Positions 22,101-34,645 of a stretch of DNA of 64,000 nt are shown here, piece by piece. Below the pieces are notes generated by a model. It was not told the DNA's origin. It saw only the letters and a list, made by a program, of their open reading frames with translations, and searched no databases. How positions within the stretch are numbered: position 1 is the stretch's first letter; each line of letters starts with the position of its first letter. The translations under genes and the position numbers were made by a program. Source of the DNA: Moniliophthora roreri (taxonomy: Eukaryota > Basidiomycota > Agaricomycetes > Agaricales > Marasmiaceae); contig LATX02000218.1 in NCBI GenBank assembly GCA_001466705.2, forward strand, positions 248,001 through 312,000. The letters are read 5' to 3'.

Positions 22101-23450
22101 TGCAGTCATACAGTACAGAGGTACTTAGAGAAGACATCAGAACAGAGAGACAACTTGGAAAGGAACAATCAGAACGATCAGACATTGGAATTCAATATGC
22201 AGATCAGAATCAAAGCTGATGATCTCTTAATAAAGAGTTCTAATGTGGCACAAATAGATGAAATTACTTAACAAGAGGCAAAGCAACCTCAGAACAAGTG
22301 TAGCTATGTGACTACAGATACAATGAGACATATAATTGATATCTAAGGAATGCAAAGTCCTAGATAAGATCAAGAACAAATTATCAAAGGAGACAGGAAC
22401 AGGAACAGTATGTTCCAGCCTTGGAAGCTTTGAAACCTGGACATTGGCAGCTGTGTGGATGCTGGAAAAGAGAATGCAGAACAGATGGACTTATCTGTCA
22501 ATCCAGACCCATCTAGAAAAGAGAAAAATCAAATATCTAAGAGTACAGAACACCTGGAAAGTGGATGCCTGTGCAGATATGATCGGATACCCTAATGGCC
22601 AGACTCTGTGACATTCAAATATTCCCTCTTTTAGCATTTCAGTCACTTATTTATTATTTTCTGAATTATTGGACATTATTTATATTTTCCTGTAGATATA
22701 TTCCATGGACCATATATAAGGACAGCTAGATATTCATATATACTCAAGTAACTCTGCCCCCTCTGATTTTGAATACATGATGAGTTTGTTTGGTGTATAA
22801 CTTTGTGTGCCATTCCAGTTTTGCTTCCTCACTACAGGCTCTGGAGATTGGTCCTGAGTGACTCCAGAGAGATAGAAATCTGATAACAAACTTGCATCAT
22901 AAGAGATAAGAGTAACATCTTGAGTGTGAATTAGCACTTTTTTAAGAGACACTTTACACCAAGAAGGAGCCTTGGGCACTTGGAGTGTTGCCTGTGTGTG
23001 TATCAGGTTGTGACACACTTAGAGTCTTAGCAAGGGGTATGCCTGCACTGAGCTCTTTGTAGAAACTGGTCTAGGACCTTTTCCAGTATGCTGTGTGCTG
23101 TAGTTGTCTTAAAGAAGTCTTGAACTCCATAGGGTCAGACTATATTGGCTATTGAGTCTTTGTACAGGACTGTAGCTCTTGTGTTTGTGCTTTGTGCATT
23201 GTGTTCTTTGTGTTTTGTGTGTGTTTGTGAAATAAACCTCTTTTAAAACCCATCTATACTCCTTTGGAAGTGAACATTTTGAAGTAGAAACTTCAATAAG
23301 AGAGAATCAACCTAGCTAAGAGTTTTGTTGGCATTCTAAGTGTGGCAATTCTGATCACATTGATCCACACTTGCACAACAACTTGAGTTAGACTTTTAGA
23401 GGTTATTCTTTGGGTAGTTTTCCACTACTCTTATCTTAGATAAATTAGTG
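22101..23450 (-). repeat. Repeat family R1, second reversed copy
   Basis: Aligns with 21196-22099 and, reversed, with 17690-18990. It extends further than the first reversed copy, through the ttgtgtttgtgctttgtgca tract to about 23450. The frame at 22734-23018 matches the R1 frame at 18095 with a handful of substitutions. The internal part 22200-22560 is more diverged than the rest. Confidence 0.7.
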
Positions 23451-26229
23451 GGCCAACTCAAAGACAGGTCAGCTTGGGTTCTCATTTGGGCCTAATTATT
23501 TTCATGCCCTGCAAACATTGCCAATAATGAATCCTTGTGAGGTGAAGAATGATTTTCTGGTTTCCATTGGTTTCACTATCTTCAAATTTACCCATCTATT
23601 CAAGATCATCTACTCTACAGTTTTCTTCAATGTTCTATTTGTGGTAGTCTTGGCTTAAGCTGTAGTTTCCCTCTCTCTCCTTAATATGCATATTTCAAGC
23701 TCCTGTTTTGTAGTAGTGTATACTATCTGTCTATCCCTTCTTTGATTTATTTATTTATTAATTTCTTACCTTTTCATCATTGATCCCTCACCTACCCACC
23801 TATTGTAGCTTAGCAACTTTTAGCTACCTTGGTTGTCAGATGTACAGATACTTCAATACAAAAATTTAATTTCCAAAATGCCTTATGACCCTGTCATTGG
23901 ATGTGACATTGAGATCTTATATTGGATGTTACATTGGATGTTATGGATGTGATCAAACTAGCATCTTGTGTCATATAAAAGGCAAAGGAATTGTTGATGG
24001 AGCCTGGCTTTCTACAATGCATTTCAGACTCTGCCTTTTTTCCCTTCTTGTTGTCTCAAGTACTGGTAAGACTGTCCTCCACAATTAATAGTCAATTGAT
24101 CTTACCAGCTCTTCTATTAGGGAGGCACAGTGGATTATCTGTGGACTTACATAAGGTTGAAAATAGCACAGTGTTCATTTCATCCTCAACAGGCCTAGGG
24201 GCAGGTGAGTTGTGGTTATCTATTTGAATGGTCCAAGAATCTAATGCAAGTATTAGGGCTCTCAACAGAATCAGTTGGTTATTTGGTTGTCAGTAAATAA
24301 CCAGCATCAAATCTCATACTCTATGCACCTGGGGACAACTCCCAATCATATACATCATCATGTTCTCACAGCCATCTAGGGCTTTCCAATAACTATGCAA
24401 ATTTCTTCTGCCTGTGCAGAACTATAAACAGTAAAATTAGTAATCTATATTGGGAAATATGCCAGCTGATTGTTGCTACACATAAGAAATCTGCCACATT
24501 GGATAAAAGACCTTTCTATTCTATACAAATAATGTATATCAACTTATATCTTCATTGCTATAGTAATATGACACCTATTTTATTGCTACAGTTACTAGCT
24601 TACAGAGTGAATCTGAAGGCATGGCAACATCTTGAAACAAGAATTGAATATCAGGCTCTATGTTTGAGGTATGACCATGTTGTAACAACTATGCACCCTT
24701 TTTTAAGACCCAAGTCATTAATTATATTCTACATTCAATGGTTTCACTACATCCATTACAAATCTTTGGAAAGACCCCTGTCCCAAGCTTGTTTCTAAGC
24801 TTGTTCCCAAATGAAATCTATCTAGGATTCATATATCTATACCCTTAAAAGTAAATGCTACCACCAAACAAGTTCCCTTTTACTCTACCTTAAGAGAACA
24901 ATCACACTCAAAGTAAGTACTGGGCAACCACTTGCCAGCACAGTCCCAATTGACAACAATGTCACTGCAACACGGCTAAGGACCATTCTAATTGATTCTG
25001 TACTTCATGGTGCAATCAATTCAAGTTGAACCACACAACCCAGTAACTCTTCCTAACTGTATTACCACTTCATTCCCTCAAGAAGGGCATTCCAACTCCA
25101 ATTTCCCTGTAGATGTTCTCAAAAAGTACTTTGATCCTACACAGATGCAACTGGACATAGATAATTATGTTTTCAAGTTTACTGGCCTTGTTTTGATGTC
25201 TAAACTCTCTGGTACAGAATCGAGCCCTAATTCTCTATATGTTTCCATTCCCTTAGATACTTTGATGTTGAATCTGAGTACTTTAAGTAATAAAAGGGAT
25301 GTTGCAAAAGTGCATGGCTTGAAAATGAGACATGCAGGGCATGATCATCTTCAAGCTTTTTCTGAAACACATGCATGTGAAGGTACTTGCAAGCAATCCT
25401 CACACCAGATGGTTAGAGACTGGATTGTTGATGCTATTTTTTGAGCATAGCACATTTGGGATGAAGAAGATGCTTGAGAAACAGCTAGAGATGCAATGAC
25501 CTTGTCTTCACACCAGTCGAAACATTCAAGGATTACTAGCCTGCCTTTGCCAGTGGTTCCCAAGCCTATAGACAGACCAAAAGGCAAGGAACATGTCCTC
25601 ACAAACCTTGGTTGATTTATCAAGCCTCAAGATTCTATTAATGACTCCAAGAAGTCTCAACTTTTGAACCCATCTCTATTAGAAAAGCAAATTATAGAGC
25701 AATAGGCTGCATGGGTTGCTTAGAAGCAAGATGTAGCCCCAGACAACTCTTTGGTTACTCATCAGGATCTAGTACCAGGGGAATAAGTCTGGATTTGCGA
25801 ATGAGAAATCTATTATGGTGATGTTGGCATTGTCCACAGTGCTACAACCTTATTATCCAGAGCACTGGGCTTTGTTGTTCTTCTCATCCCCCACCTTTCT
25901 AGTGAGAATGATAAGGCATTGATTCAGAAGGTCACTAGAGTCACTCTGACTCTTAGTATAAAATGAAAGCACACCTGAGTACAACCAGAACCCCATCTTT
26001 TCAATTCTTCCAAATTCCCACAGGGCAAGGTCACAAGAATTGAGGCTAATATGTTCAAGTATCAATGTGGCATCTATTCATATGGCCTTTATGTGAAAAA
26101 TTTCCCAGAAACCTCACTAGATCCTCACTTGCCTTCCCTCTCCTCCAATCTCAAGCTGATGTTCATTGAATCTCAGCATCCTTTTGTCATTATAAGCAAT
26201 CTTCCTTTAGAACATCAACAACACAAGAA
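23451..26229. other. CpG-poor repeat-like sequence without a recognisable gene
   Basis: The longest frame is 24992-25444 (plus, 150 codons), with a run of histidines and cysteines near its end (MRHAGHDHLQAF, then HACEGTC). That could be a remnant of a transposon-encoded zinc-binding region, but I cannot name a family. A short tandem of ttggatgttac units lies at 23895-23950. No LTRs or inverted termini were found for this block. Confidence 0.35.
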
Positions 26230-27622
26230 GCCAGACTAGGCCATTGACTGTAATTTTCATTGCATCCTTCACTGTACCAATGCAGATCAGTCTCTCCAAT
26301 GAGTGTTGCCATCATCGGTAATATTACATCATTGCCTTTTTCCAGCCTTTTTCAGCCTATAGGCAGCCTTTTGGGCCAAAAGGCCAAAGGTGACATACTA
26401 GGTCTGGTTTTTGGAAAGGTCAGTCCCTTGTTTGAACTGGAGATCAGACCCAAAAAGGTCAAAAAGGCCAGAGGTAACATACTTGGTCCACCAAACCAAA
26501 AGGTCAACTCTATTGTCACCTTTCCAACCAAAGTCCAACCTCTTTAGGTGAATTGTAATGAGGCATAGATGTGTAGAATCAGAAAATAAGTGCCCACAGA
26601 CTCATTAAAAGCATAGATGCATTGCAAAAACTATAAGGAACCATTAGGTCTTCTTGCTTAAGATGCTGGCAAATCTGTACAGTCTGTGTATATTTGACTC
26701 TCCAAGTGTGCTGTAAACCCAAGCTCACTATCTTATGTGTATAAGTCTCTGTCTCAAGGGTTGAGCCTGTGTTTTTGCCACTACCTTCCAACCTTTCAAC
26801 CTTAGACCTGTGGAAAGGTTGAAGAGACCAAAAAGGCTAGAAAATGCCAAAAGGCAAATTGCTATCTTACTGATGGCTACTCATGGCTATGGTGCAAACT
26901 CTTCTAAGTTGACATTACCAGTATGTTTTAGTTTTATCTCAAGTAGAAAAAAATTAGAGAGACAGGTTTCTGAAGATGAGGTGGTGAATGCACAAGAATA
27001 TGAACAAGACAGAGTCACCCAAAGAAGTTCAATTAAAATCAGCAGCTTTCTGCCAGAGATATTAGCTGGAAATGAGGAGGACAAGTTGGAGATGCACATG
27101 ATAGTTGAGTAGAAGGCAGAGTCACAGTCATGTGAAATTCTATTTCTCTTCCTACTATTATACAGTGTAATAACAGGCTTCTAGTTCATCATGGAAGTGG
27201 CAAAAAATGAATATCAATGGACATACATCATTAGACAGAGTGTCTTGAATGTCTATTTCTGAATCAAAATGCAAGAACACATTCTTCAAGTTTAGTGATG
27301 TTTCCTCTGACTGACCAGGCACTGTGTAGGCCTTGTTGCTTTGCAAGAATTCTCAAGGTTAGGCCTCTGCCAGTGCATTCAATTTGTTTCCCCTTAAGTG
27401 TCATCCTGATCACAATGACACAGACATTTATATTTAGCATCTAAGCTGCAATTTATCAATGTTTGGGTCACAGTGACTGCCATGTGAACTCATCACCATC
27501 CTTGTATAGTTTGCATGTGACTAGGTGACCAGTTATTACTATAATCTCTAGCAGTGCTGAAGAAGCCTCCCAATTCATTTCAAAACTGAATGTCCAAAGT
27601 CCAGCCTGCTTCTCTTGATTCA
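26230..27622 (+). pseudogene. Upstream module and first exon of DUF6535 pseudogene B
   Basis: 26234-26312 and 26900-27060 align with 4900-5240 of the copy A module, and 27460-27619 aligns with 5540-5731. This includes the eroded TATA-like tgtatagttt and the leader agcctcccaattcatttcaa. Exon 1 starts at 27590 (MSKVQPASL) and stops matching at cttga (27619), where repeat R2 begins. The rest of the gene resumes at about 39450, about 11.8 kb away. Between 26313 and about 26880 a separate insertion interrupts the module. Confidence 0.7.
26313..26880. mobile_element. About 570-bp insertion with inverted-repeat-like ends in module B
   Basis: Relative to copy A (gccatagcgcaaagcgcttc), module B is broken after gttgccat and resumes at ggctatggtgcaaactcttc. 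The insert starts catcggtaatattacatcat and, read backwards from its right end, starts catcagtaagatagcaattt. Both ends then continue gccttttt or gcctttt. Inside are repeated aaaaggcc and ggtcaaa words. This suggests a small non-autonomous element, but the ends are imperfect. Confidence 0.45.
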
Positions 27623-28264
27623 CTAATACTACTTGAATGTGCTACACAAAGAGCTGATCTGTTGATCAGATCCTGCTCTCCTATTGTCTATGTGTATGTG
27701 GTGATGTGCAGAGTGTGGTTCGGCATGATCAGAGTTACCACACTTAGACTCTATTTGATGTTCATGATCTGAATAAGCATGTATTTATTTATTAATGTAG
27801 AGACTACAAGGATCTATTTGTTAATAATTCATTTTTATTGTGTGTTTTCTGGTTTCTACTATCTCAATCAAGCCTAAATACAACAGCTAATTGCACTGAG
27901 GTGATGGTAAGACTACTCTGAAGTGATAACTCAAGTAATCAAAGACTACAGTACCCCTTGTACTGGATACAACCCTTTTGGTTGTGATCTGTAATGCACT
28001 TAAGCAGGAAAACTTCTACTTCAAATGTAGCCTGAGCTCTCTCTAGGATGCATCAATACTAGCAAAACACTAGCTGCCTCCAGAAAGCCACCAAAACTTT
28101 CTGATACAAAGTCTTCTCTTGACTTGAAAATGACTATTTGCTAAAGCGCAGAACAAATATCCAGCTTTGCCATCACTATCAAGTTTGGTTTATAGTCTTA
28201 TATCTCAACTAGGTCTACTCTGAGTCCCTAGGGCCTGACATGAGGAGGAAAATCTGATTGAATG
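27621..28264 (+). mobile_element. Repeat family R2, copy 2 (truncated by gap)
   Basis: Matches 18997-19640 and 29493-30136 closely from taatactacttgaatgtgct to gaggaggaaaatctgattga. It stops at the N at 28265. It sits directly against exon 1 of pseudogene B. Confidence 0.8.
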
Positions 28265-28265
28265 N
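28265..28265. other. Assembly gap (single N)
   Basis: R2 copies 1 and 3 continue with gaatgtgatttctctacaca. Here R2 stops at gaatg and unrelated sequence follows the N, so material is missing or two regions were wrongly joined. Confidence 0.85.
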
Positions 28266-29492
28266 CATTTTCAACCATAAAAGTGCAAAATATTCTCTAT
28301 TTGTGTGTGTGAAACAAAAGGTAAAAGTTATGCATATCAGCAAGATGTTTACAAGAGATGAATTGATGACAGATTCAACCTGGGCTGCCAATATCATTAT
28401 GAAGGTGGTTGAATGTTCTGAAGGTGACTCTATGAGTGAGCTGAATCTGAAAAGCATCTCATCTCATTGCTTACAGGTGGTACAGGTTAACAGACTGCAG
28501 ATGATGATTGCAGGAGGCAGTGTCAGCAGAGAGGTGCAGAATTATGCACAGCACTGTCTCATGGTCAATGACAGTTGCTCCAATGCTGTGTTACAATTTC
28601 CCTCTATTTACATACATATGCTTCTTTCTCCTTGAACATATCCATCTTCCCAGTCCTCTTTTTCACTCCTATCTATGCTTCTCACTTTATCAGACTTGTA
28701 CACCTTTCCAGCCCTCTCTTCTTCTATCATCAATATAATACTATTTTGTCATGATATACATCTGGAAAATTTACCAGGTGACATAACCCAAAGGTACCTG
28801 ATATCACTCTATATACATTGATAGCACCCAATTAAAGTCAATATTACCAGTCCCAGATGGTCATTGTCACAGGAGGGGTAGGTTGCAACCTCCATAAGGC
28901 TTAATGTGAACTTGCATAAACTGACACAGATGGTTACCCAAGTTTACATTAAGTTACAGTTCGTTATATCGGGTCACTGTTGCTTAGGTTGAGTTTCAGT
29001 AGGTCATGTTGAGTTCTAGTGGTTATATTGAATCTCAGTGGTCATAATGGATCCCAAAGTATCATATATAATCTCATATCAAGAGATTACTTGATCTCCA
29101 TCCATCAACTCCAAATAAAGAAATAAAAAGTTGAAACATATATTATGAGTATCTAATACATACAGGCAAAGGTACAACAATACTAGAAATGGCCTGACTG
29201 AACCTCTCACTCATCTAACTGTGTACAGGTACACAACAAGAGTATTTGTGCCTGAGAGTAACAGATCAATGACAAGCATGCATGGCCAGATCAACAAAAA
29301 GACTCACCAAATAGAGGTACTGGCACCAAGGTCTACAGCAATCATCAGTTGAGAGTGTGAGAGAATGTCAAACATTGAAAAGGTTGAGATCTTAGGGTAT
29401 CGTGCCTATATGCATGGGTGAGATATTGATATGACATGTGAAGGCATTGCCCACTTGTCATTCTAACTAGAGAGATGTTGAGAGTGGTGTGG
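28266..29492. other. Unassigned CpG-poor sequence with a degenerate minisatellite
   Basis: A plus-strand frame from 28258 to 28635 crosses the N and is not trustworthy. At about 28950-29060 a 19-21 bp motif of the form ggtyatrttgagtyycagt repeats four to five times with decay. Nothing else is recognisable. Confidence 0.4.
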
Positions 29493-30458
29493 TAATACCA
29501 CCTGAATGTGCTACACAAAGAGCTGATCTGTTGATCAGATCCTGCTCTCTTATTGTCTATGTGTATGTGGTGATGTGCAGAGTGTGGTTTGGCATGATCA
29601 GAGTTACCACACTTAGACTCTTATTTGATGTTTGTGAACTGAATAAGTGTGTATTTGTTTATTGACATAGAGACTACAAAGGTATATTTGTTTATAATTC
29701 ATTTTTATTGTGTGTTTTCTGGTTTCTACTATCTCAATCAAGCCTAAATACAACAGCTAATTGCACTGAGGTGATGGTAAGACTACTCTGAAGTGATAAC
29801 TCAAGTAATCAAAGACTACAGTACCCCTTGTACTGGATACAACCCTTTTGGTTGTGATCTGTAATGCACTTAAGCAGGAAAACTTCTACTTCAAATGTAG
29901 CCTGAGCTCTCTCTAGGATGCATCAATACTAGCAAAACACTAGCTGCCTCCAGAAAGCCACCAAAACTTTCTGATACAAAGTCTTCTCTTGACTTGAAAA
30001 TGACTATTTGCTAAAGCGCAGAACAAATATCCAGCTTTGCCATCACTATCAAGTTTGGTTTATAGTCTTATATCTCAACTAGGTCTACTCTGAGTCCCTG
30101 AAGCCTGACGTGAGGAGGAAAATCTGATTGAATGTGATTTCTCTACACAAACAATAGCCACATACAAATTATGTAGTGGTGGAGCAGATTCCTCTTACTC
30201 CCACCTACAAAATGGCTGTCCTTATATACTGCTGGAAACAAATATTTACAATAAAATTATAATAATAGGTATATATCATACCGGTCACAGGAAAAATCAC
30301 AAAATGAACATATATGGGTTTAGTCTCTTGTCACAATAGTAATCCCATACTATATATAGGTATGTGGGTTACCAATAAATACAATCTCAGGTATCAGAAG
30401 CACAACTCAAGCTAGGCCCTCCATATGGTATATAGGTATCTAGGTTCAGAATCCATTG
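29493..30458 (+). mobile_element. Repeat family R2, copy 3, left part
   Basis: Starts taataccacctgaatgtgct and follows copies 1 and 2 to agaatccattg at 30458, where the LTR of the minus-strand chromovirus begins. The remainder of the copy lies at 38751-39435. Confidence 0.8.
30454..30458. repeat. Target-site duplication (cattg), left
   Basis: cattg precedes the left LTR and is repeated at 38751-38755 just after the right LTR. The uninterrupted paralogue at 19959-19963 has it once. Confidence 0.95.
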
Positions 30459-30999
30459 TGTTACGTTACTTGCGCAGCAACGACAACTACTCAACACCAC
30501 TATGACGTAGCGGTGCTAAGTTGCTGAAAGGATCAAGTTCGAGTTTGCTTAGCTTTCGCTAAGGTTCAGAGGGTTCAGTTGATGTGAGCAAGATATCCAA
30601 TCTGGAATTAACCAGGTCAAGCTGAAGTAGCTTAGACCCAGAAACTATCTACTTATACAACGATTGTAGCTATTAGTTTGGGTACAAACTGCTGAGTTGA
30701 CATTGTTGTTTAGTAAACAAGTAGAAAGCAATAGAACATGAAGGAATGTCAATGAAGTCATAAGTAGAGATCATGACATTGTAAGCGATGTCATTAGAAT
30801 ACGATAGAAGGAGATAGAAAAAGATGAAGTCATAACGATGTCATAAATAAGGTATGAAAACAAGGTAGACAGAAAAGAGAACTGGAAATGTGGATGTGTC
30901 CAGATGTCAAGAAGAAGCATATAGTGAACAGCGCCTAAATGTCAAAGCTGTTATAACGAAAGAGAAAGGAAAAAGGAAAATCATTGTTAGTTTGTAACA
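30459..30999 (-). repeat. Chromovirus 1 LTR, 3' LTR in element orientation
   Basis: 541 bp, begins tgttacgttacttgcgcagc and ends agtttgtaaca. It keeps CG at several places where the other LTR has TG or CA (for example caacga versus caatga). Confidence 0.95.
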
Positions 31000-31003
31000 A
31001 TAC

Positions 31004-31012
31004 CCCCTTTTC
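31004..31012 (-). other. Polypurine tract of chromovirus 1
   Basis: Minus-strand AAAAGGGGG immediately inside the 3' LTR, the expected place for plus-strand priming in reverse transcription. Confidence 0.6.
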
Positions 31013-32601
31013 ATACTTGAACTTCCAAGTTCGAGGATATAACTCCTCTCGATATCCATTCTCCAACAAATTCCGCAGGGACAATCCTCGTTCCGCTGTT
31101 GTCAAGCACGTACATATCCCTTCCCTCCACGAACTGTGTCTGGCCACCTGGGTCTTCGTTGTCGTTTGCATTATTGTTCACCGTTCCTGTAGATATCGTC
31201 ATCATAGTCAAGTCCTGTAATATCGATGTCAAAAGTTCTATGGCGGAGGGAATCGTTTGGTCCTGAAGTTTGGCGAGACCATCATCGCTGGTTGCAGTCT
31301 TGAGATAGATGCCCAGCCACAGATTGTCTGCAAATCTCACAACAGTAGTTTTGACAGTCGACGGCACAGTGGGTTCCCACCTTGCAAACAGGGCATTTAG
31401 TTGTGCGTACACCTCTTCCGTCCATGCCATAGGCCACATTGTAGGATTGTTGAATATCCTTTCGGGATGCAAATCCCTGTTGTCCTCTTCATCCATGTTC
31501 TCTTTCTCGTTGTCCCATACTGTCATTTGTATGTGAGGGACTCGTTCTGTAGAGTTGTCTGAAGGCGTCGGCTGAGGTCTCTGCAATGTCGGTGACAGTT
31601 GGTGAGAATCGGGATTCAATGTTGATGCTCTCGATTCCTGTTGCATACGATCCGCTTTGATCTCGGCTATTAACAGGTGTCGATATTCTGGACATATTTG
31701 ATCTAGGTCTTGGAGTTGCGTGGCTGTTAGTAGAGGGGGATCGGGTCGGGGGGTAGATGAGTTGGTATTCATCATCATTGGTTGCTCATCTTGGCTCTGG
31801 AGTAGGGCTGTGGAAATGGATCAGGATAACAGTTCCAACGGTGTGGTCGTTGGCAGCCGATCGGGTTGGGGGCTGGTTGTTGTCTGGTTGGAACATGAAA
31901 GGGGGAGTGTTTGGGACAGATACGTCTGGGAAAAGTAGGGCTCATTCAGTTGGTTGGGAAATCAGGGACTCGGTGTGGGACTCAGTTCTTCTAGGATGGG
32001 GTTGAGGGGTCGGTCTGGGACGATTAATGTGTCTGAATAGAGGGGAATAGAAAGGTCTGGGCTCTTGACTTTCGAGGATGAACTGTCCTCGAGAGACCTC
32101 TCTTGCTCTTCGTAGAGCTCTCTGGTGTTGTTCTGCGGTGATGAGGAAGGTGGGCATGTTGGAGTTGAGATCCTCGTCTCTTGGAAAGGAGTCCCCTTTG
32201 GCACCTGTTTGTGGTGGATCTAGGTAAAGTGGTAGATTCTTGATGTCATTTGGGAGAGAAGGTACTGTGATCAGTCCATCTAGGACCACTCTGTCATCTC
32301 CTTCTGTCAATGTTCTGGTAAAAAGGCCTGCTTCTCTATCAGTCCTTGTGATGGCTTCGTCTAGGAGTCGTCGATGTCGTCACAAGTACATGAGAGTTCC
32401 CATTGCGACCCGATGATGTTGATGGATCAAATTTTCCATCATTCGCATCAGGTTTTCATCGTAGTGTTCGCAGTTGAGGATGTAGAGGAGTTCATAGGTC
32501 AAGGGAGAGAAGGGTTCATCATAAGTGATCTAGTCTGGGTAAGATCAGATGGGAGACAGAGAGGCCCCAGGAGGGTAGACAGTGTTTGCAGAGGTAGACA
32601 T
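31011..32601 (-). pseudogene. Extra ORF of chromovirus 1 between integrase and 3' LTR
   Basis: A translation from the ATG at 32601 (MSTSANTVYPPGAS) reads through blocks such as LTYELLYILNCEHYDENLMR and LIHQHHRVAMGTLMYL to 31942, then continues to the intact 255-codon segment 31778-31011. That segment includes TATQLQDLDQICPEYRHLL, then WTEEVYAQLNALFARWEP and RFADNLWLGIYLKTATSDDG. Interruptions are mainly TGA where a CGA codon is plausible. The product would be about 500 aa, hydrophilic, with Pro/Ser-rich stretches and no membrane segment, so it does not look like an envelope protein. No domain is recognised. I am unsure whether both halves form one protein. Confidence 0.55.
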
Positions 32602-32621
32602 GTTGTAGTGAGAACTATGGA

Positions 32622-33893
32622 TTATCGCAGATTATGTGCGATTTTATAGTCCAGATACAACTCTATAGAATGCTTTAGTTCACTTGGCTTTTTCCATTGG
32701 TTATGTGAAGAGTCGTACCCTTTCCATGACACGAGGTATTCTTTTGGAGGTTGATTCTTCCTCTTCGGTCTATGTCTGATAATTGCCTCTATTTCGAATT
32801 CCTCTTGTCCTTCCACTATGTCAGGTGGGGGTTCCAAGAAGTTCAGGCTGTGGGTTTCCATCTCCTTGTATGGTGTGAACAGTCCAGCATGGAATACGGG
32901 GTGAATTCTCCATTGAAATGGTAGTTTCAATTTGTAAGTCACTGGACCTAAGACTTCTTCAATTTTGAATGGTCCTTCTTGTTTCGGAGACAGTTTCAGC
33001 GATGGATAGCCAAGTGACAAGTTCCTTCCTTCCAACCAGACCTTTTGACCCTTTTCAAATTTGTCGAATGTTCTCCCGCTTCTTTCTTTGACTTTTCAAG
33101 CTGCTATATCCAGAAGTGCCGAAGTTTCTTCTCTGAGCCTTTTTAGTTCCATGAGTCTTTGTTCAACTGAGAGAATGGTAGACTTGTCGAATGCAGTAGG
33201 AAGGGGTCTCAGGTAGTATCCCATTGTGAGGTAGAATGGCAATTGGTGAGTCGTGGAATGGGTTCTTGAATTGTGAGCGAACTCTGCAAAATGGAGGAGT
33301 TCTTTCCATTTCATTTGTTCTTTGGCACAGAAGAATCGCAAGTAGATTTCTACTTCCTGATTGACTCTTTCAGTTTCACCATCCATTTGTGGGTGATACA
33401 CGGTACTTAGCAATTGTTTGATTCCCAGTATCCTTCCCATCTCTCTGAATACTTCAGCTGCAAATAGAGGGTCTCTGTCTGAGATAATCTTGCCTGGGAG
33501 TCTGAAGCATTTGTACACATGACAGAAAAGAAGTTCGGCCGTTTCCATGGCATCGATTTTCTTGTTGCATGGAATGAAAACCACCCCCTTAGTAGCTGCA
33601 TAGTCGACCATGACCATTATGGAATCGCAATTGTCTACCAGGGGTAAATCTGTAATCAAATCCATCGTGATGATTTGGAATGGCAACACATCTTTGTGCC
33701 CTCCAATGAGTTGTAGAGGAACTCTGGTGGAATGTGTGTTTATCTTCATTTGTTGGCATGCAGCGCACCCATCAACAAATGATTTGATAAACTTCGTCAT
33801 TCTCGGCCACCAATAACTTTTCTGAACTTCGTTTAATGTGTTCCATTGTCCCAGGTGTCTGTGAGGTAACACTTCGTGGATTTTCTTGACCAA
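32622..33893 (-). pseudogene. Chromovirus 1 integrase with C-terminal chromodomain
   Basis: Integrase catalyses insertion of the cDNA. Reading from 33893, there is a zinc-binding HHCC region with CAACQQ, then the catalytic triad: D in TMDLITDLP, D in SDRDPLF and E in DGETERVN. The GPF/Y-like segment EGPFKIEEVLGPVTYKL follows, then a chromodomain (EFEIEAIIRHRPKR ... EYLVSWKGYDSSHNQWKKPS) that would direct insertion to modified chromatin. One in-frame TGA near 33096 (AA*KVKERSG) separates the two open parts; arginine (CGA) is the likely original codon. Catalytic residues are intact. Confidence 0.9.
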
Positions 33894-34645
33894 TGTTCTT
33901 CATAATATTTCATCGTTCGGCATGTAACATTGGTCTTTGTAGAAGAGAAGTTTGCCTTTAATTCTCCAGTCTTGGAGTGACAACCTGATCAGAGTCATTC
34001 CGTGTTCTATCAGGTTTTCCAATGTTATCTGATGGAATTCATCTGTCGACATCGCCTTTTCCAGATGGTCTTTGAGTTCGACATCGATGACATTGATGAA
34101 CAACTTATCTGGTAGCATGACAATATTGTCATTTCCGTCGTCAGCTTCATCTATTAGGTCCGGTCGTCTTGAAAGGGCATCTGATTGAACCATTTTTGTT
34201 CCGGGAACATGCACTAGTTGCAAGTCAAATTGAGTCAAGTACAGACTCCATCATGCTTGTCGTTGGTTCAACTTCTGTGCCATTCAGAAGTAAGTCAGGT
34301 TCTTGTGATCAGATAGAATGGTCACTGGATGTGCTTCTCCCAGGAGATAATGCTCCTATGCCTTCAGTGCATTGACAATTGCCAAAAGCTCTTGATTGTA
34401 GATCTTGTAATTCCTTTCGGCCGATGTGAAAGCATGTGAAATGTATCTGCAAGGGTGTAGATCTCCGTCAGATCCTTTTTGTTTCAGAACCACTCCAGTC
34501 ACCCATTTCGATGCATCGGCTTTGATGATAAATGGTCTTTCATCATCTGGCATTTGCAGAATAGGTCGTTGTAGGAATTTGCCCTTGAGAACTTTGAATG
34601 CAATGTTGCACAATTTTGTCCATTCGAATTTTGCATTCTTCTTTG

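Noticed and set aside
28258..28635. 125-codon frame crossing the N at 28265
   Set aside because: The frame depends on an unsized gap and has no known domain.
31011..32601. Envelope-like gene in chromovirus 1
   Set aside because: Right position but no signal peptide, membrane anchor or cysteine pattern; described as an extra ORF of unknown role.
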